Origin: Alloalcanivorax marinus
GTDB taxonomy: Bacteria; Pseudomonadota; Gammaproteobacteria; Pseudomonadales; Alcanivoracaceae
Direction of reading: 5' to 3'
DNA length: 64,000 nt
Assembly (NCBI RefSeq): GCF_016906305.1
Contig: NZ_JADDOL010000007.1
Coordinates: 62,001 to 126,000, forward strand
Made by a program: the position numbers and the translations under genes. The notes below the pieces were generated by a model. It was not told the DNA's origin, made no database searches, and saw only the letters and a list, made by a program, of their open reading frames with translations. This document shows positions 1 through 11,751 of the stretch, piece after piece. The number at the start of each line of letters is the position of its first letter. Positions within the stretch are counted from its first letter, which is position 1.

Positions 1-741
1 GAGGGTGACGGCCGCCTGTACCGGTTCCGCTCCGCCGGCCGGGTCAGCGCGGTCAACGGCGCCCCCGGGCTGGACCTGGACAACGGCGTTCTGCAGGTGC
101 TGGAAGTGGAAGGCTTCGAGAACGGCGCCTATATGGAAGACCTGGCCGGCGCCCGGGCGCTGCGCCGGGTGACCTGGGTGGACGTGCAATCCCCGGACGA
201 ACCGCAGAGCCGGGTGCGGGCGCGCATCGAGGAGAGCACCGGCCAGGGCGCGCCCGGGACCCGTTTCAAGGGCGGCGAGGGCATCTGGATTCAGTACTGG
301 CCGGAGGGGGAGCGCGACACCGTGACCGGTTTCGAGCACCCGCTGCGGGCGGTGGTGTTCTTCGCCTGCAAAGGCGACAACCGGGTGCACGCCCTGGACG
401 TGGACAACGACCTGATCGAGGTGGTGTTCGACAACGAGCAATTGATCAGCGCCGGCGAGGACGCCTTCGACGACGTGGACAACCTGGTGGTCAGCCCCAT
501 GGGTGACGTGGTGGTGGCCGAGGACGGGGAAGCCATGCGCCTGATGGTGATGGTGCCCAATCAGCCGGCCCGAATCCTGCTGCAGGTGCCCGGCGGCGGC
601 AGCGAGCTCACCGGGCCGGCGTTCACCGCCGACGGGTCGCGCCTGTACTTCAGCTCCCAGCGCGGCCCCGCCGGCCTGCTCGGCCTGCCCCTGGGGCGCA
701 CCTACGAACTGACCGTGCCGGCCGCCTTTCGCGCCGTTTGA
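1..741 (+). CDS. PhoX/DUF839-family protein, C-terminal part
   Basis: The frame is open from the first base, so the start lies before the window and only about 246 residues are visible. The sequence resembles the C-terminal half of PhoX-like DUF839 phosphatase/beta-propeller proteins: a GEGIW motif followed by FFACKGDNRVHALD, NLVVSPMGDVVVAEDG and GPAFTADGSRLYFSSQRG blades. Characterised PhoX enzymes are Ca/Fe-dependent periplasmic alkaline phosphatases; whether this copy is active cannot be judged without its N-terminus. It ends 74 bases before argC on the same strand. Confidence 0.72.
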   Translation, partial: EGDGRLYRFRSAGRVSAVNGAPGLDLDNGVLQVLEVEGFENGAYMEDLAGARALRRVTWVDVQSPDEPQSRVRARIEESTGQGAPGTRFKGGEGIWIQYWPEGERDTVTGFEHPLRAVVFFACKGDNRVHALDVDNDLIEVVFDNEQLISAGEDAFDDVDNLVVSPMGDVVVAEDGEAMRLMVMVPNQPARILLQVPGGGSELTGPAFTADGSRLYFSSQRGPAGLLGLPLGRTYELTVPAAFRAV

Positions 742-815
742 GCGGCCCGCCCGTTGCATCCGGCGGGGCTTGTGCCTAGGCTTTCCGGTCCGGCACACCG
801 AGAGAGACGGCGACA

Positions 816-1763
816 ATGGCATTCAAGGTTTATGTGGACGGTCAGGAAGGCACCACCGGTCTGCGGCTGTTTGATTATCTGGAGCGGCGCGACGACATCG
901 AGCTGCTGCGGATCGACAGTGCCCTGCGCAAGGACCCGGCGGAGCGGGCCCGTCTGCTGAACGCCGCCGACGTGGCTTTCCTGTGCCTGCCGGACGCCGC
1001 CTCCCGGGAGGCCGCCGCCATGGTGGACAACCCGGACACCTGCCTGATCGACGCCAGCACCGCCTTCCGGGTGGCCGAGGGCTGGGTCTATGGCCTGCCG
1101 GAGCTGGCCCCGGGCCAGCGCGACAAAATCCGCGCCAGCAAGCGCATCGCCAATGTGGGCTGCCACGCCAGCGCCTTTATTCTGGCGGTGCGGCCGCTGG
1201 TGGACGCCGGCCTGCTGCCGGCGGATTATCCGCTCACCGCCACTTCCATCACCGGCTACAGCGGCGGCGGCAAGAACATGATCGCCGATTACGACGCCGA
1301 CGCGGACGGGCTGCTGCGCGCGCCGCGTTCCTACGCGTTGGGTCTGGAGCACAAGCACCTGCCGGAAATGCAGCGCTATGCCGGCCTGGGGCTGGCGCCG
1401 GTGTTCGTGCCCACGGTGGGGCCCTTCCTCAAGGGGCTGGCGGTGACTGTGCCGCTGCATCTGTCCCACCTGAAGGCGGGCACCGGCGCCGACGATCTCT
1501 ACCAGGCGCTGCGCGGCCGTTACGCCGATGAGCCGTTCGTGCGGGTGCACGCGCCGGACGACCCGGCCAACCTGAACGGCGGCTTCTTCGACGTGCAGGG
1601 CAGCAACGACACCAATCGGGTGGACCTGTTCCTGTTCGGCAACGGCGAGCGCCAATGCGTGGTGGCCCGGCTCGACAACCTGGGCAAGGGCGCCGCCGGC
1701 GCCGCCGTGCAGAACATGAACGTGCACCTGGGCGTGGATGAAGGCACTGGCCTGAGCGCGTGA
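816..1763 (+). CDS. argC: N-acetyl-gamma-glutamyl-phosphate reductase (type 2)
   Basis: 315 residues. It catalyses NADPH-dependent reduction of N-acetylglutamyl-phosphate to the semialdehyde in arginine synthesis, in the cytoplasm. The N-terminus has the compact type-2 start [14 protein letters not shown], and the catalytic cysteine sits in [11 protein letters not shown] near residue 112. [17 protein letters not shown] and the GYSGGGKNM segment are also typical. The length fits the short type-2 ArgC (about 310 residues) rather than the 340-residue type 1. An AGAGA-type ribosome site precedes the ATG. No other arg gene is adjacent. Confidence 0.9.
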   Translation: MAFKVYVDGQEGTTGLRLFDYLERRDDIELLRIDSALRKDPAERARLLNAADVAFLCLPDAASREAAAMVDNPDTCLIDASTAFRVAEGWVYGLPELAPGQRDKIRASKRIANVGCHASAFILAVRPLVDAGLLPADYPLTATSITGYSGGGKNMIADYDADADGLLRAPRSYALGLEHKHLPEMQRYAGLGLAPVFVPTVGPFLKGLAVTVPLHLSHLKAGTGADDLYQALRGRYADEPFVRVHAPDDPANLNGGFFDVQGSNDTNRVDLFLFGNGERQCVVARLDNLGKGAAGAAVQNMNVHLGVDEGTGLSA

Positions 1764-1850
1764 CGCCCGCGTGGGAAGCGTGCCCGGGGGGCTCGCGGTC
1801 GGGCCACCGCTCCTGCCGTTTTCGCGGGCGGACGTTTCGCGGGCGCCGGT

Positions 1851-2102
1851 TCAGCGTCCGCGCAGGGCGCGCTTGAGTTCCTCCTTGTTCATCTTGCTGC
1901 GCCCGTCGATGCCCACCTTCTTCGCCTGCTGGTAGAGCTCCTCGCGGCTCCAGTCCTCGTAGGGCGGCTGCTTGCCGCCTTTCTTGCCGGCGTTGCGGGT
2001 GTTGGCGATCCGCGCCGCCTTGGACTTGCTCATGCCCCGGTCGCGCAGTGCCTCGTACTGATCGTCGTTCTTGATCTGCTTGCCGTGGTTTTCGCTGGCC
2101 AT
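1851..2102 (-). CDS. small basic DUF7218/Rho-N-like protein
   Basis: 83 residues, very rich in Lys/Arg. The N-terminal half (KNDDQYEALRDRGMSKSKAARIAN) and the C-terminal SREELYQQAKKVGIDGRSKMNKEELKRAL match the small DUF7218 proteins that carry a Rho-termination-factor-N/SAP-like helical module, a fold often used to bind nucleic acid. Function is unknown. It stands alone on the minus strand between argC and a thioesterase, and an AAGGAGTG ribosome site lies before its ATG. Confidence 0.7.
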   Translation of the reverse strand: MASENHGKQIKNDDQYEALRDRGMSKSKAARIANTRNAGKKGGKQPPYEDWSREELYQQAKKVGIDGRSKMNKEELKRALRGR

Positions 2103-2200
2103 GGGATCACTCCTTGATCGTTGACAGGGGCTTCCATGGTGCGCTTCCCGGCGCGGCGGGTGGTGTATAAAAATGCAAAAACCCGGTCAGGCCGACCCGG

Positions 2201-2692
2201 TCAGGCCGACCCGGCCGCCCGCGCCAGCTGATCGGTGTCCACCCGCACGAACACGGAGTCGGCGGTGGCGGTAAGCACGTCGCCGGCCCACACCTCGCAG
2301 ATCACCCGGCTCTTGCGGCCCACGTCGCCCTCCACCCGGCCTTTCAGCAGCAGCGGCACGCCCATGGGCGTCGGCTTCAGATAGCGAATGTCCAGGCGGC
2401 CGGTGACGCAGTTGATGGGCGGCTGGCTGCCCGCTTCGCGGCCCTCGGCCCGGTAGTGGTAGGCCATGGCGGTCCAGTTGGAGTGGCAATCGATCAGCAT
2501 CGCCAGCAGGCCGCCGTAGACCAGACCCGGCCAGCCGGTGAACTGCGGGTCCGGAGTGTGGGTGGCGACCACGTGCCGGCCGTCCTCGTGCCAGTGGCTT
2601 TTCAGATGCAGGCCGCTGGGGTGGGCGCTGCCGCAGCCGTAGCAAATGCCGTCCGGGTGGCCCCGGTCCTGAAGCGAAAGAGTGTCTGTCAT
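2201..2692 (-). CDS. PaaI-family hotdog thioesterase
   Basis: 163 residues, a single hotdog domain. It carries the CYGCGSAHPSGLHL N-terminal signature of this thioesterase subgroup, then LVYGGLLAMLIDCHSNW (the hotdog helix) and RLDIRYLKPTPMG. It probably hydrolyses acyl-CoA thioesters; the substrate cannot be told. It is divergent from a second thioesterase gene at 2864, with a repeat-rich shared upstream region, which suggests joint control of the two. Confidence 0.8.
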   Translation of the reverse strand: MTDTLSLQDRGHPDGICYGCGSAHPSGLHLKSHWHEDGRHVVATHTPDPQFTGWPGLVYGGLLAMLIDCHSNWTAMAYHYRAEGREAGSQPPINCVTGRLDIRYLKPTPMGVPLLLKGRVEGDVGRKSRVICEVWAGDVLTATADSVFVRVDTDQLARAAGSA

Positions 2693-2863
2693 TGCGGGGT
2701 CCCGAGCCGGGGCGCCGCTTGCGTCGGCGCCGATACACTGTTTTTATCAAGCACTGTTTTATCAAGCGCGGCGTTTTTGAAACGCCGTATCAAAAAAATG
2801 CCGCCTCAAAAAACAATACGGCCCGCCCCCTGTCAAGCGCGGCCCCGCCAAGAGTGATCGTCC
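2693..2863. promoter_or_regulatory. divergent control region with tandem repeats and a hairpin
   Basis: The space between two divergent thioesterase genes is AT-richer than its surroundings. It holds two head-to-tail copies of a 15-16 base unit (2736-2751 and 2752-2766, core CACTGTTTTATCAAG). A perfect 8-base-pair hairpin with a three-base loop follows (2769-2787, arm CGGCGTTT), then a further TATCAA. Repeated TATCAA units and a palindrome are what a regulator-binding region looks like; the regulator is unknown. Confidence 0.5.
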
Positions 2864-3685
2864 ATGACCGAGAACGCCCTGTTTCGCCGCGAAGGCGACG
2901 TCTATCTGCCCGGCGAAAACGCCGGCGGCCCCTGGAGCCCCGACTTTCTGCACGGTGGCGCGCCGGCCGGTCTGCTGGCCACGGTGCTGGAGCCCGCCGG
3001 CACCGAGGGCGGCCTGCGGCTGGCGCGCTTCACCGTGGATCTGCTGCGGCCGGTGCCGGCGGCGCCGCTCACCGTGGAGGTGCAACGGGTCCGCGACGGT
3101 CGCCGGTTGCGCCTGTTGCAGGCGGACCTGAAGGCCGACGGCGTGATCGTCAGCCGCGCCAGTGCCTTGTATCTGGAGCAGGTGCCCCTGGAGGTGCCGC
3201 CGGCGGCCCGCTTCCCGGCCGGCGACCTGCCGCCCCGGGGCGACGACGAGGCCAGCCTGTCCGAGGCCGCCGGTCGCGCCCGGGGCCAGGCGCCCCTGCC
3301 GCTGCCGGGCCTGCACCATACGGTACGGGTGGTGCGGGTGGACGGCGTGGACGGCAGCGGCCGTGGCCGGGTGTGGATGCGCCTGCCGGTGCCGGTGGTG
3401 GCCGGCGAAGCCTGCTCGCCCTCGGTGCACGCCGCCGCCCTGGCGGATTTCGGCAACGGGGTGGGGCAGTTGCAGGTCAATCCGGGCACCGGCTGCATCA
3501 ACACCGACATCAGCCTCTATCTGCACCGGGAACCGCGTGGCGGGTGGCTGGGCATGGACGCTCTGGCGCGCATGCAGCCCAACGGCAACGGTCTGGTGGA
3601 AAGCACGCTGTACGACCGGGACGGCCCGGTCGGGCGCATACTGCAGGCCACCCTGGCGATGCCGGTGTACGCCACCAAGGATTAA
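2864..3685 (+). CDS. TesB-like double-hotdog thioesterase family protein
   Basis: 273 residues with two hotdog-like halves. WSPDFLHGGAPAGLLATVLE and RFTVDLLRPVPAAPLTVEV mark the N-terminal domain; CINTDISLYLHREPRGGWLGMDA marks the C-terminal one. This is the architecture of acyl-CoA thioesterase-like (4HBT_3) proteins found in fatty-acid and hydrocarbon degraders. The ATG at 2864 is preceded by GAGTGAT. It is transcribed away from the PaaI-like gene at 2201-2692. Confidence 0.78.
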   Translation: MTENALFRREGDVYLPGENAGGPWSPDFLHGGAPAGLLATVLEPAGTEGGLRLARFTVDLLRPVPAAPLTVEVQRVRDGRRLRLLQADLKADGVIVSRASALYLEQVPLEVPPAARFPAGDLPPRGDDEASLSEAAGRARGQAPLPLPGLHHTVRVVRVDGVDGSGRGRVWMRLPVPVVAGEACSPSVHAAALADFGNGVGQLQVNPGTGCINTDISLYLHREPRGGWLGMDALARMQPNGNGLVESTLYDRDGPVGRILQATLAMPVYATKD

Positions 3686-3795
3686 GGCGAATGATTAAAC
3701 AGGTTTAACAGGAGTAGGGGAAAACCCCCATAGGAACGACGCCATCAGGGCCATAGCGTGAGGGGTGCCATTCAAAGGCGACAAGGAGAGAGCCG

Positions 3796-4554
3796 ATGAA
3801 AAGCGAACCAATGAAGAAAGCCACCGCCACCCTCGCGGTATTGACCCTGAGCGCGCTGAGCGCCGCGGTGCCCGCCAACCAGGGCAGCCGCGACGTGACC
3901 GACGCGGAAACCATGCAGAACCCGAGCAGCATGCAGGAGCAGCGCTCCGCCAATCTGGAAAACCCGGACGAGCGCCGCAATACCCGGGACGTCCTGGACC
4001 AGGCCGGCGAAGTGCTGACCGCCATGGAGCGGGACGAGGAACTGCAGAATGCCCTGCGTCAGGCCAAGGGCGTGTTCCTGGTGCCCGACTTCGGCCGTGG
4101 CGCGCTGGTGCTCGGCGGCCGTGGCGGTCAGGGCGTGGTGTTCACCAAGCAGGACGGTGACTGGAACGGCCCGGCCTTCTATAACTTCGGCGCCGTCAGT
4201 GCCGGTGCCCAGGGCGGCATCAGCGCCGGCCAGGTGGCCATGCTGCTGATGACCGACGAGGCGGTGGATTCCTTCAAGCAGGACCACAACTTCGCCCTCA
4301 ACGCCGATGCCGGCCTTACCCTGATCGACTGGTCCGGCCAGGCCCAGGGCAGCTGGGGCAAGGGTGATGTGATCCTGTGGAGCGACACCGAAGGCGTGTT
4401 CGCCGGTGGCGCCATCAGCGTCAGCGATGTGTTCGCCGATGAAGAGGCCAACCAGGAATTCTATTCCCAGGCCGGCGAGGTCAACGTGGTGAGCATCCTC
4501 CAGGGTGACGTGGACAGCGACCAGGACGTCAAGCTGATCGACCGCCTGCCCTGA
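3796..4554 (+). CDS. secreted SYLF (Ysc84-like) lipid-binding protein
   Basis: 252 residues. A signal peptide (KKATATLAVLTLSALSAAVPA) directs it to the periplasm or outer membrane. The mature part has the SYLF/Ysc84 pattern: A-GVFLVPDFGRGALVLGGRGGQGV, WNGPAFYNFGAVSAGAQGGISAG, and DAGLTLIDWSGQAQGSW. Yeast and human SYLF proteins bind phosphoinositides; bacterial copies are envelope proteins of unknown role. AAGGAG lies seven bases before the chosen ATG; a second in-frame ATG 15 bases on is also possible. A strong terminator follows. Confidence 0.85.
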   Translation: MKSEPMKKATATLAVLTLSALSAAVPANQGSRDVTDAETMQNPSSMQEQRSANLENPDERRNTRDVLDQAGEVLTAMERDEELQNALRQAKGVFLVPDFGRGALVLGGRGGQGVVFTKQDGDWNGPAFYNFGAVSAGAQGGISAGQVAMLLMTDEAVDSFKQDHNFALNADAGLTLIDWSGQAQGSWGKGDVILWSDTEGVFAGGAISVSDVFADEEANQEFYSQAGEVNVVSILQGDVDSDQDVKLIDRLP

Positions 4555-4583
4555 AGCCTCGTTCTTTTTCATCACAGAACCGG

Positions 4584-4612
4584 AACGGCGCCGCCCCGCG
4601 GCGCCGTTTTTC
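4584..4612 (+). terminator. intrinsic terminator of the SYLF gene
   Basis: Perfect 11-base-pair stem (AACGGCGCCGC and its complement) with a CCC loop, followed by five T. It lies 30 bases after the SYLF stop and just before the convergent dehydrogenase gene. Confidence 0.85.
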
Positions 4613-4623
4613 GTTGGGCGCCT

Positions 4624-5790
4624 TCAATCCGGCGTCATCACCACCTTGATGCAGCCGTCCGTCTTGGCGTTGAACTGCGCGTAGGCGTCCGCCGCCTTGG
4701 ACAGGCCGTAGCGGTGCGTGACGATGAACGAGGGGTCGATCTGCCCCTGCTCGATGGTCTCGAACAGCGACGGCATATAGCCCTGCATGTGGGTCTGGCC
4801 GGAGTGCACGGACAGGGACTTGTTCATCAGGCCGCTTATCAGCACGCCGTCCACCTGATCGGTGTACACGCCGGGCAGTGACAGGGTGCCCGCCTTGCGA
4901 CAGGCGCGGATCATCTCGTTGAGCACCCCCGGGCGGTTGGGCTCGCTGGAGTCCGCGTCGCGCTGCTGGTATTCCGGATCGCCGGCGCCGTGGGCCTCGG
5001 CCCCCACCGCATCGATGCAGCTGTCCGGACCGTAGCCCCGGGTCATCTCCATCAGCCGCTGGTACGGGTCCTCCTGCTCGAAATTGAGGGTCTCGACCCG
5101 GGATTTCCGGCGCGCCAGCTCCAGGCGTTCCTCGCGGCGGTCGATCATGATCACCCGGCCGGCGCCGCGCATCCAGGCACTGTGGGCGGTGAACTGGCCC
5201 ACCGGGCCGGCCCCCCAGATCGCCACCGTATCCCCCGGCGTAATGTGCGCGTTCTCCGCGGCCATGTAGCCGGTGGGGTAGATGTCGGACAGGAACAGCA
5301 GTTTCTCGTCCGGCAGCTCGGACTCGATCTTCAGCGGCCCCACGTCCGCGTAGGGCACGCGCACGTACTCCGCCTGGCCGCCGGGCATGCCACCCAGCAG
5401 ATGGGAATAGCCGAACAGGGCGGCGGGGGAGTGCCCCATCACCTCGGCGGCCTGGTCCGCGTTGGGGTTGCTTTCCTCGCAAAGGGAATAGAGCCGCCGG
5501 TCGCAGAAAAAGCAGTGGCCGCAGGAAATGGTGAACGGCACCACCACCCGGTCGCCCTTTTTCAGGTTGGTGATCGCGGAGCCGGTTTCCACCACCTCGC
5601 CCATGAACTCATGGCCGAGCACATCGCCGGGCTGCATGCCGGCCATCAGGCCGTTGTAGAGGTGCAGGTCGGAGCCGCAGATGGCGGTGGCGGTTACCTT
5701 GATAATCGCATCCCGGGGTTCCTGGATGGTCGGGTCGGGCACATTGTCCACGCGCACGTCGTGGGTGCCGTGCCAGGTCAGCGCTTTCAT
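4624..5790 (-). CDS. zinc-dependent alcohol/formaldehyde-type dehydrogenase
   Basis: 388 residues of the medium-chain dehydrogenase family. The catalytic-zinc region [14 protein letters not shown] and the GHEFMGEV histidine-glutamate pair are present. So is a structural-zinc cluster [17 protein letters not shown] (four Cys). The NAD fold is [10 protein letters not shown]. The long insert between domains is typical of glutathione-independent formaldehyde dehydrogenase-like enzymes. AAGGAGG stands eight bases before the ATG at 5790, which decides against an in-frame ATG 24 bases upstream. Substrate not predictable. Confidence 0.85.
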   Translation of the reverse strand: MKALTWHGTHDVRVDNVPDPTIQEPRDAIIKVTATAICGSDLHLYNGLMAGMQPGDVLGHEFMGEVVETGSAITNLKKGDRVVVPFTISCGHCFFCDRRLYSLCEESNPNADQAAEVMGHSPAALFGYSHLLGGMPGGQAEYVRVPYADVGPLKIESELPDEKLLFLSDIYPTGYMAAENAHITPGDTVAIWGAGPVGQFTAHSAWMRGAGRVIMIDRREERLELARRKSRVETLNFEQEDPYQRLMEMTRGYGPDSCIDAVGAEAHGAGDPEYQQRDADSSEPNRPGVLNEMIRACRKAGTLSLPGVYTDQVDGVLISGLMNKSLSVHSGQTHMQGYMPSLFETIEQGQIDPSFIVTHRYGLSKAADAYAQFNAKTDGCIKVVMTPD

Positions 5791-6014
5791 AACAGTCCTC
5801 CTTGTACAGCGCATCCATATCAGACCTCACGCTAGGAGCACGCCTCCGGCCTGGCCATCGGGACAAACCCCTAGGGGAGGCCGCGCAGCCGGGCACGCGG
5901 CCGGGTCGGCCCGTGACCGGGCCCCTATTTGCCCGCCGCCGGGGCCTGTATGATGACGGGCCGCCGTCGCGGCAGGCGCCGGCGGTCGAGCAATGGCGAG
6001 AAGAGGGAATTTTC

Positions 6015-6503
6015 GTGACCGACATTCATCAACGGGCCGCGGAACTGGCCCGCCGGCTCAACGCCCGGCGTCTGAAAATGGCCACCGCGGAGTCCTGCAC
6101 CGGCGGCGGCATCGCGTACGTGCTGACAGAGATCATCGGCGCCTCCGATTGGTTCGAGCGGGGTTTCGTGACCTACTCCAACGACGCCAAGATGGAGATG
6201 CTGGGCGTGGCCGCCGCCACCCTGGACCGGCACGGTGCGGTCAGCGAGGCCACCGTGCTGGAAATGGCCCGCGGCGCGCTGATCCGCTCCCGCGCCGACA
6301 TCAGCGTGGCGGTGAGCGGCGTGGCCGGGCCCGGCGGCGGCAGCGCCGACAAACCGGTGGGCACGGTCTGGATCGCCTGGGCCCAGGGCCCGGACTGGTC
6401 CCGGGCCGAGCGGTTTCAATTCACCGGCGATCGCGGCGCGGTGCGCGACGCCACCATCGAGGCCGCCGTGGAAGGGCTGATCGCCCGGCTGGCGGCGGTC
6501 TGA
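6015..6503 (+). CDS. pncC: CinA C-terminal-type nicotinamide-nucleotide amidohydrolase
   Basis: 162 residues. It deamidates nicotinamide mononucleotide to nicotinate mononucleotide for NAD recycling. The family signature is clear: KMATAESCTGGGIAYVLTEI near the N-terminus, GFVTYSNDAKMEMLGV, and SGVAGPGGGSADKPVGTVWIA. The start is a GTG preceded by AGAGGGAA. The long N-terminal nucleotide-binding domain of full CinA is absent, which is usual for the stand-alone PncC/YgaD form next to recA in gammaproteobacteria. Confidence 0.9.
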   Translation: MTDIHQRAAELARRLNARRLKMATAESCTGGGIAYVLTEIIGASDWFERGFVTYSNDAKMEMLGVAAATLDRHGAVSEATVLEMARGALIRSRADISVAVSGVAGPGGGSADKPVGTVWIAWAQGPDWSRAERFQFTGDRGAVRDATIEAAVEGLIARLAAV

Positions 6504-6513
6504 GCGGCGGGGG

Positions 6514-6559
6514 TTGCAGCGCGGCGCGACACTGCCCATAATGCTGTCCAGATAGACAG
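6514..6559 (+). promoter_or_regulatory. recA promoter with LexA (SOS) box
   Basis: A -35 TTGCAG (6514-6519), exactly 17 bases, and a -10 CATAAT (6537-6542) form a good sigma-70 promoter. Directly after the -10 lies CTGT-N8-ACAG (6544-6559), the gammaproteobacterial LexA operator, covering the expected transcription start. DNA damage should therefore induce recA-recX. About 90 bases of leader follow. Confidence 0.92.
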
Positions 6560-6651
6560 TGCTGGCCAGGAGGTCAGCATGTTCCAATGCACGGTTTCAG
6601 AGACGGTTTCAGGACATCGGTCCAGGACAAGGAATCGGAGAGGGGTTTCAA

Positions 6652-7689
6652 ATGAGCGACAAGAGCAAGGCACTGTCGGCGGCGCTGTCCCAGATCGAGC
6701 GCCAGTTCGGCAAAGGTTCGGTAATGCGCATGGGCGACCAGAAGCGCGAGCGCATTCCCGCCATTTCCACCGGTTCCCTGGGCCTGGACATCGCCCTGGG
6801 CATCGGCGGCCTGCCCAAGGGCCGCATCGTGGAAATCTACGGTCCGGAATCCTCCGGTAAGACCACCCTGACCCTGAGCGTGATCGCCCAGGCCCAGAAG
6901 AAAGGCGCCACCTGCGCCTTCGTGGACGCCGAGCACGCCCTGGACCCGGATTACGCCGAGAAGCTGGGCGTCAACGTGGACGACCTGATCGTGTCCCAGC
7001 CGGACACCGGCGAGCAGGCCCTGGAAATCACCGACATGCTGGTGCGCTCCGGCGCCGTGGACGTGGTGATCGTCGACTCGGTGGCGGCGCTGGTGCCCAA
7101 GGCGGAGATCGAAGGCGAGATGGGCGATGCCCACGTGGGCCTGCAGGCCCGCCTGATGAGCCAGGCCCTGCGCAAGATCACCGGTAACGTGAAAAACGCC
7201 AACTGCCTGGTGGTGTTCATCAACCAGATCCGTATGAAGATCGGTGTGATGTTCGGCAACCCGGAGACCACCACCGGCGGTAACGCCCTCAAGTTCTATT
7301 CCTCCGTGCGCCTGGACATCCGCCGCATCGGCGCGGTCAAGCAGGGCGACGAGGTGATCGGCAACGAGACCCGCGTCAAGGTGGTGAAGAACAAGGTGTC
7401 GCCGCCGTTCCGCCAGGCCGAATTCCAGATCCTCTACGGCCAGGGCATCAACCAGCTCGGCGAAGTGCTGGACCTGGGCGTGCAGCAGGGGCTGGTGGAC
7501 AAGTCCGGTGCCTGGTACGCCTACCAGGGCGACAAGATCGGGCAGGGCAAGCAGAACGCCTGCGACTATCTGGCCGAGCATCCGGACGTGGCCCAGGCCA
7601 TCGAGAAGGAAATCCGCGCCCGTCTGCTGGCGGTGCCCAGCGAGGCACCGGCCGAGGCCGAAGAGAAGTCCGAAGCCACGGATGAGTAA
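6652..7689 (+). CDS. recA: recombinase RecA
   Basis: 345 residues, the usual RecA length. It forms the ATP-dependent filament for homologous recombination and triggers LexA self-cleavage. Visible motifs: Walker [10 protein letters not shown] near residue 67, [20 protein letters not shown], the DNA-binding L1/L2 stretch ending [23 protein letters not shown], and an acidic C-terminal tail. The ATG at 6652 is preceded by GGAGAGGGG; upstream in-frame codons encode no conserved residues. The stop overlaps recX by eight bases. Confidence 0.98.
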   Translation: MSDKSKALSAALSQIERQFGKGSVMRMGDQKRERIPAISTGSLGLDIALGIGGLPKGRIVEIYGPESSGKTTLTLSVIAQAQKKGATCAFVDAEHALDPDYAEKLGVNVDDLIVSQPDTGEQALEITDMLVRSGAVDVVIVDSVAALVPKAEIEGEMGDAHVGLQARLMSQALRKITGNVKNANCLVVFINQIRMKIGVMFGNPETTTGGNALKFYSSVRLDIRRIGAVKQGDEVIGNETRVKVVKNKVSPPFRQAEFQILYGQGINQLGEVLDLGVQQGLVDKSGAWYAYQGDKIGQGKQNACDYLAEHPDVAQAIEKEIRARLLAVPSEAPAEAEEKSEATDE

Positions 7690-8179
7690 ACGGGGCGACG
7701 GGGCCGGCGACGGCCCCGTGGACGAGGCCACCGTGCGGCAGTACGCCGTCAAGCTGCTGGCGCGCCGGGATCACGGCCACCACGAACTGCGCGGCAAGAT
7801 GCGGCGCCGGTTCGGTGACCAGGCGCCGCTGGACCCGGTGCTGGAATGGTGCCAGGAACACGACTTTCTTAACGACCGGCGCTTCGCCGGTTTTTTCGTG
7901 CGCTCGCGCATCGAACGGGGCCAGGGGCCCCTGCGCATCCGCGCGGAATTGCGTGAGAAGGGGCTCGGCGACGAGATGATCGGCGCCGCCCTGGACGAGG
8001 CGGACTGCGACTGGTTCGCCCTGGCCCGGGACGTGCACGGGCGCCGCTTCCGGCATCCGCCGGCGGACCGCAAGGAAAAGGCCAAGCAACTGCGCTTTCT
8101 GCAGTCCCGGGGCTTCGACGCGGAGCAATGCTTCGCCGCCCTGGACGCCGCCAGCGAGGACCAGGATACGCTGGACTGA
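7682..8179 (+). CDS. recX: regulatory protein RecX
   Basis: 165 residues. RecX binds RecA filaments and limits their growth and activity. The repeating three-helix pattern is visible: [55 protein letters not shown], and [16 protein letters not shown]. The start overlaps the end of recA by eight bases, so it is co-transcribed with and translationally coupled to recA. Confidence 0.92.
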   Translation: MSKRGDGAGDGPVDEATVRQYAVKLLARRDHGHHELRGKMRRRFGDQAPLDPVLEWCQEHDFLNDRRFAGFFVRSRIERGQGPLRIRAELREKGLGDEMIGAALDEADCDWFALARDVHGRRFRHPPADRKEKAKQLRFLQSRGFDAEQCFAALDAASEDQDTLD

Positions 8180-8183
8180 CCGA

Positions 8184-8205
8184 GGGCCGGCGGCCCACGT
8201 TTTTT
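8184..8205 (+). terminator. probable intrinsic terminator after recX
   Basis: A five-base-pair GGGCC/GGCCC stem with a three-base loop lies four bases after the recX stop; three bases later comes a run of six T. The stem is short, so termination may be partial. Confidence 0.55.
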
Positions 8206-8220
8206 GATCGGGGAACGTAG

Positions 8221-8985
8221 ATGGAATACCTGGGAGACCCCTGGCTGGTCGCGGCGCTGCTCGGCTCCGGCGTGATTGCCGGCTTTATCAATACCCTGGC
8301 CGGCGGCGGCGGTCTGCTGATCCTGCCGCTGCTGATGCTCACCGGCATGGGTCCGGCCCTGGCCAACGGCACCATGCGGGTGGGCGTGCTGATCCAGTCC
8401 CTGGAAGGCGTGCGCCAGTTCCATCGCCACGGCTCCATGCCGTTCAACACCCTGCCGGGCATTCTGGTGCCCACCCTGGCCGGCGCCCTGCTCGGGACCC
8501 TGGCCGCGTCCTTTCTGCCCACCGACATTCTGGAGCCGGTGCTGCTCGGCACCCTGGTGCTGATGGCGGTGGTCATGGTGGTCAAGCCCGCCACCCTGGT
8601 GGCCGGGCCCGACGAGGCGCCCCGCGCCCTGGCGTCCACGCCGGCGGCCTGGGTGGGGCTGTTCCTCACCGGCGCCTACGGCGGCTTCGCCCAGGCCGGG
8701 GTGGGCTTTTTGCTGATCGCGGTGCTGGCGGGCCAGTTGCGCTACGACCTGGTGCGCACCAACGGCCTCAAGCTGGCCATCACCGGCGGCTTCACCGTGC
8801 TGGCGCTGTCCATCTTCGCCTGGCGCGACCAGGTGGCCTGGCTGCCGGGCCTGCTGCTGGGCGCCGGCACCCTGCTGGGCGTGCGGCTGGGCGTGGGCTT
8901 CGCCCACAAGGTGTCCCAGCGGGTGTTGAAGTGGATCCTGCTGGTGATGGTGGTGGCGGTCTGTACCGCCGCCTTTTTCAAGTAA
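8221..8985 (+). CDS. TSUP-family (TauE/SafE) membrane permease
   Basis: 254 residues with about eight hydrophobic segments. The N-terminal [23 protein letters not shown] and the internal [16 protein letters not shown] are the two pseudo-repeat signatures of the TSUP family. These inner-membrane proteins move sulfite, sulfonates or other small organic anions; the substrate here is unknown. It sits alone between recX and alaS. Confidence 0.85.
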   Translation: MEYLGDPWLVAALLGSGVIAGFINTLAGGGGLLILPLLMLTGMGPALANGTMRVGVLIQSLEGVRQFHRHGSMPFNTLPGILVPTLAGALLGTLAASFLPTDILEPVLLGTLVLMAVVMVVKPATLVAGPDEAPRALASTPAAWVGLFLTGAYGGFAQAGVGFLLIAVLAGQLRYDLVRTNGLKLAITGGFTVLALSIFAWRDQVAWLPGLLLGAGTLLGVRLGVGFAHKVSQRVLKWILLVMVVAVCTAAFFK

Positions 8986-9017
8986 GCGGCCCCATCGCAA
9001 CCGCCCTGGGACAACGC

Positions 9018-9023
9018 TATACT
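9018..9023 (+). promoter_or_regulatory. probable -10 box of the alaS promoter
   Basis: TATACT 36 bases before the alaS ATG matches the sigma-70 -10 consensus in five of six bases. The region 18 bases upstream has only a poor -35 (TCGCAA). Confidence 0.4.
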
Positions 9024-9058
9024 GCCGGTCCCTAATTTCCGGTAAGTGTTTGTTCCGT

Positions 9059-11656
<2,598 letters not shown>

Positions 11657-11701
11657 AAACCGGTCGCGGCTGAAGCGATCCGGCCCTTCACATGAAACCC
11701 C

Positions 11702-11735
11702 GGCGCGAAAATGCTATCCTTTCGCGCCCCTTTTT
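11702..11735 (+). terminator. alaS terminator or lysC leader hairpin
   Basis: A perfect nine-base-pair inverted repeat (GGCGCGAAA/TTTCGCGCC, nine-base loop) is followed by CC and five T, so it can act as the alaS terminator. The loop contains TGCTATCCT, an extended -10-like sequence, which may instead be the lysC promoter. The two functions may overlap. Confidence 0.55.
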
Positions 11736-11751
11736 GCAGAAAAAGTCATCT

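Noticed and set aside
11657-11751. Lysine riboswitch before lysC
   Set aside because: The 95-base gap is too short for the L-box and holds only one simple hairpin.
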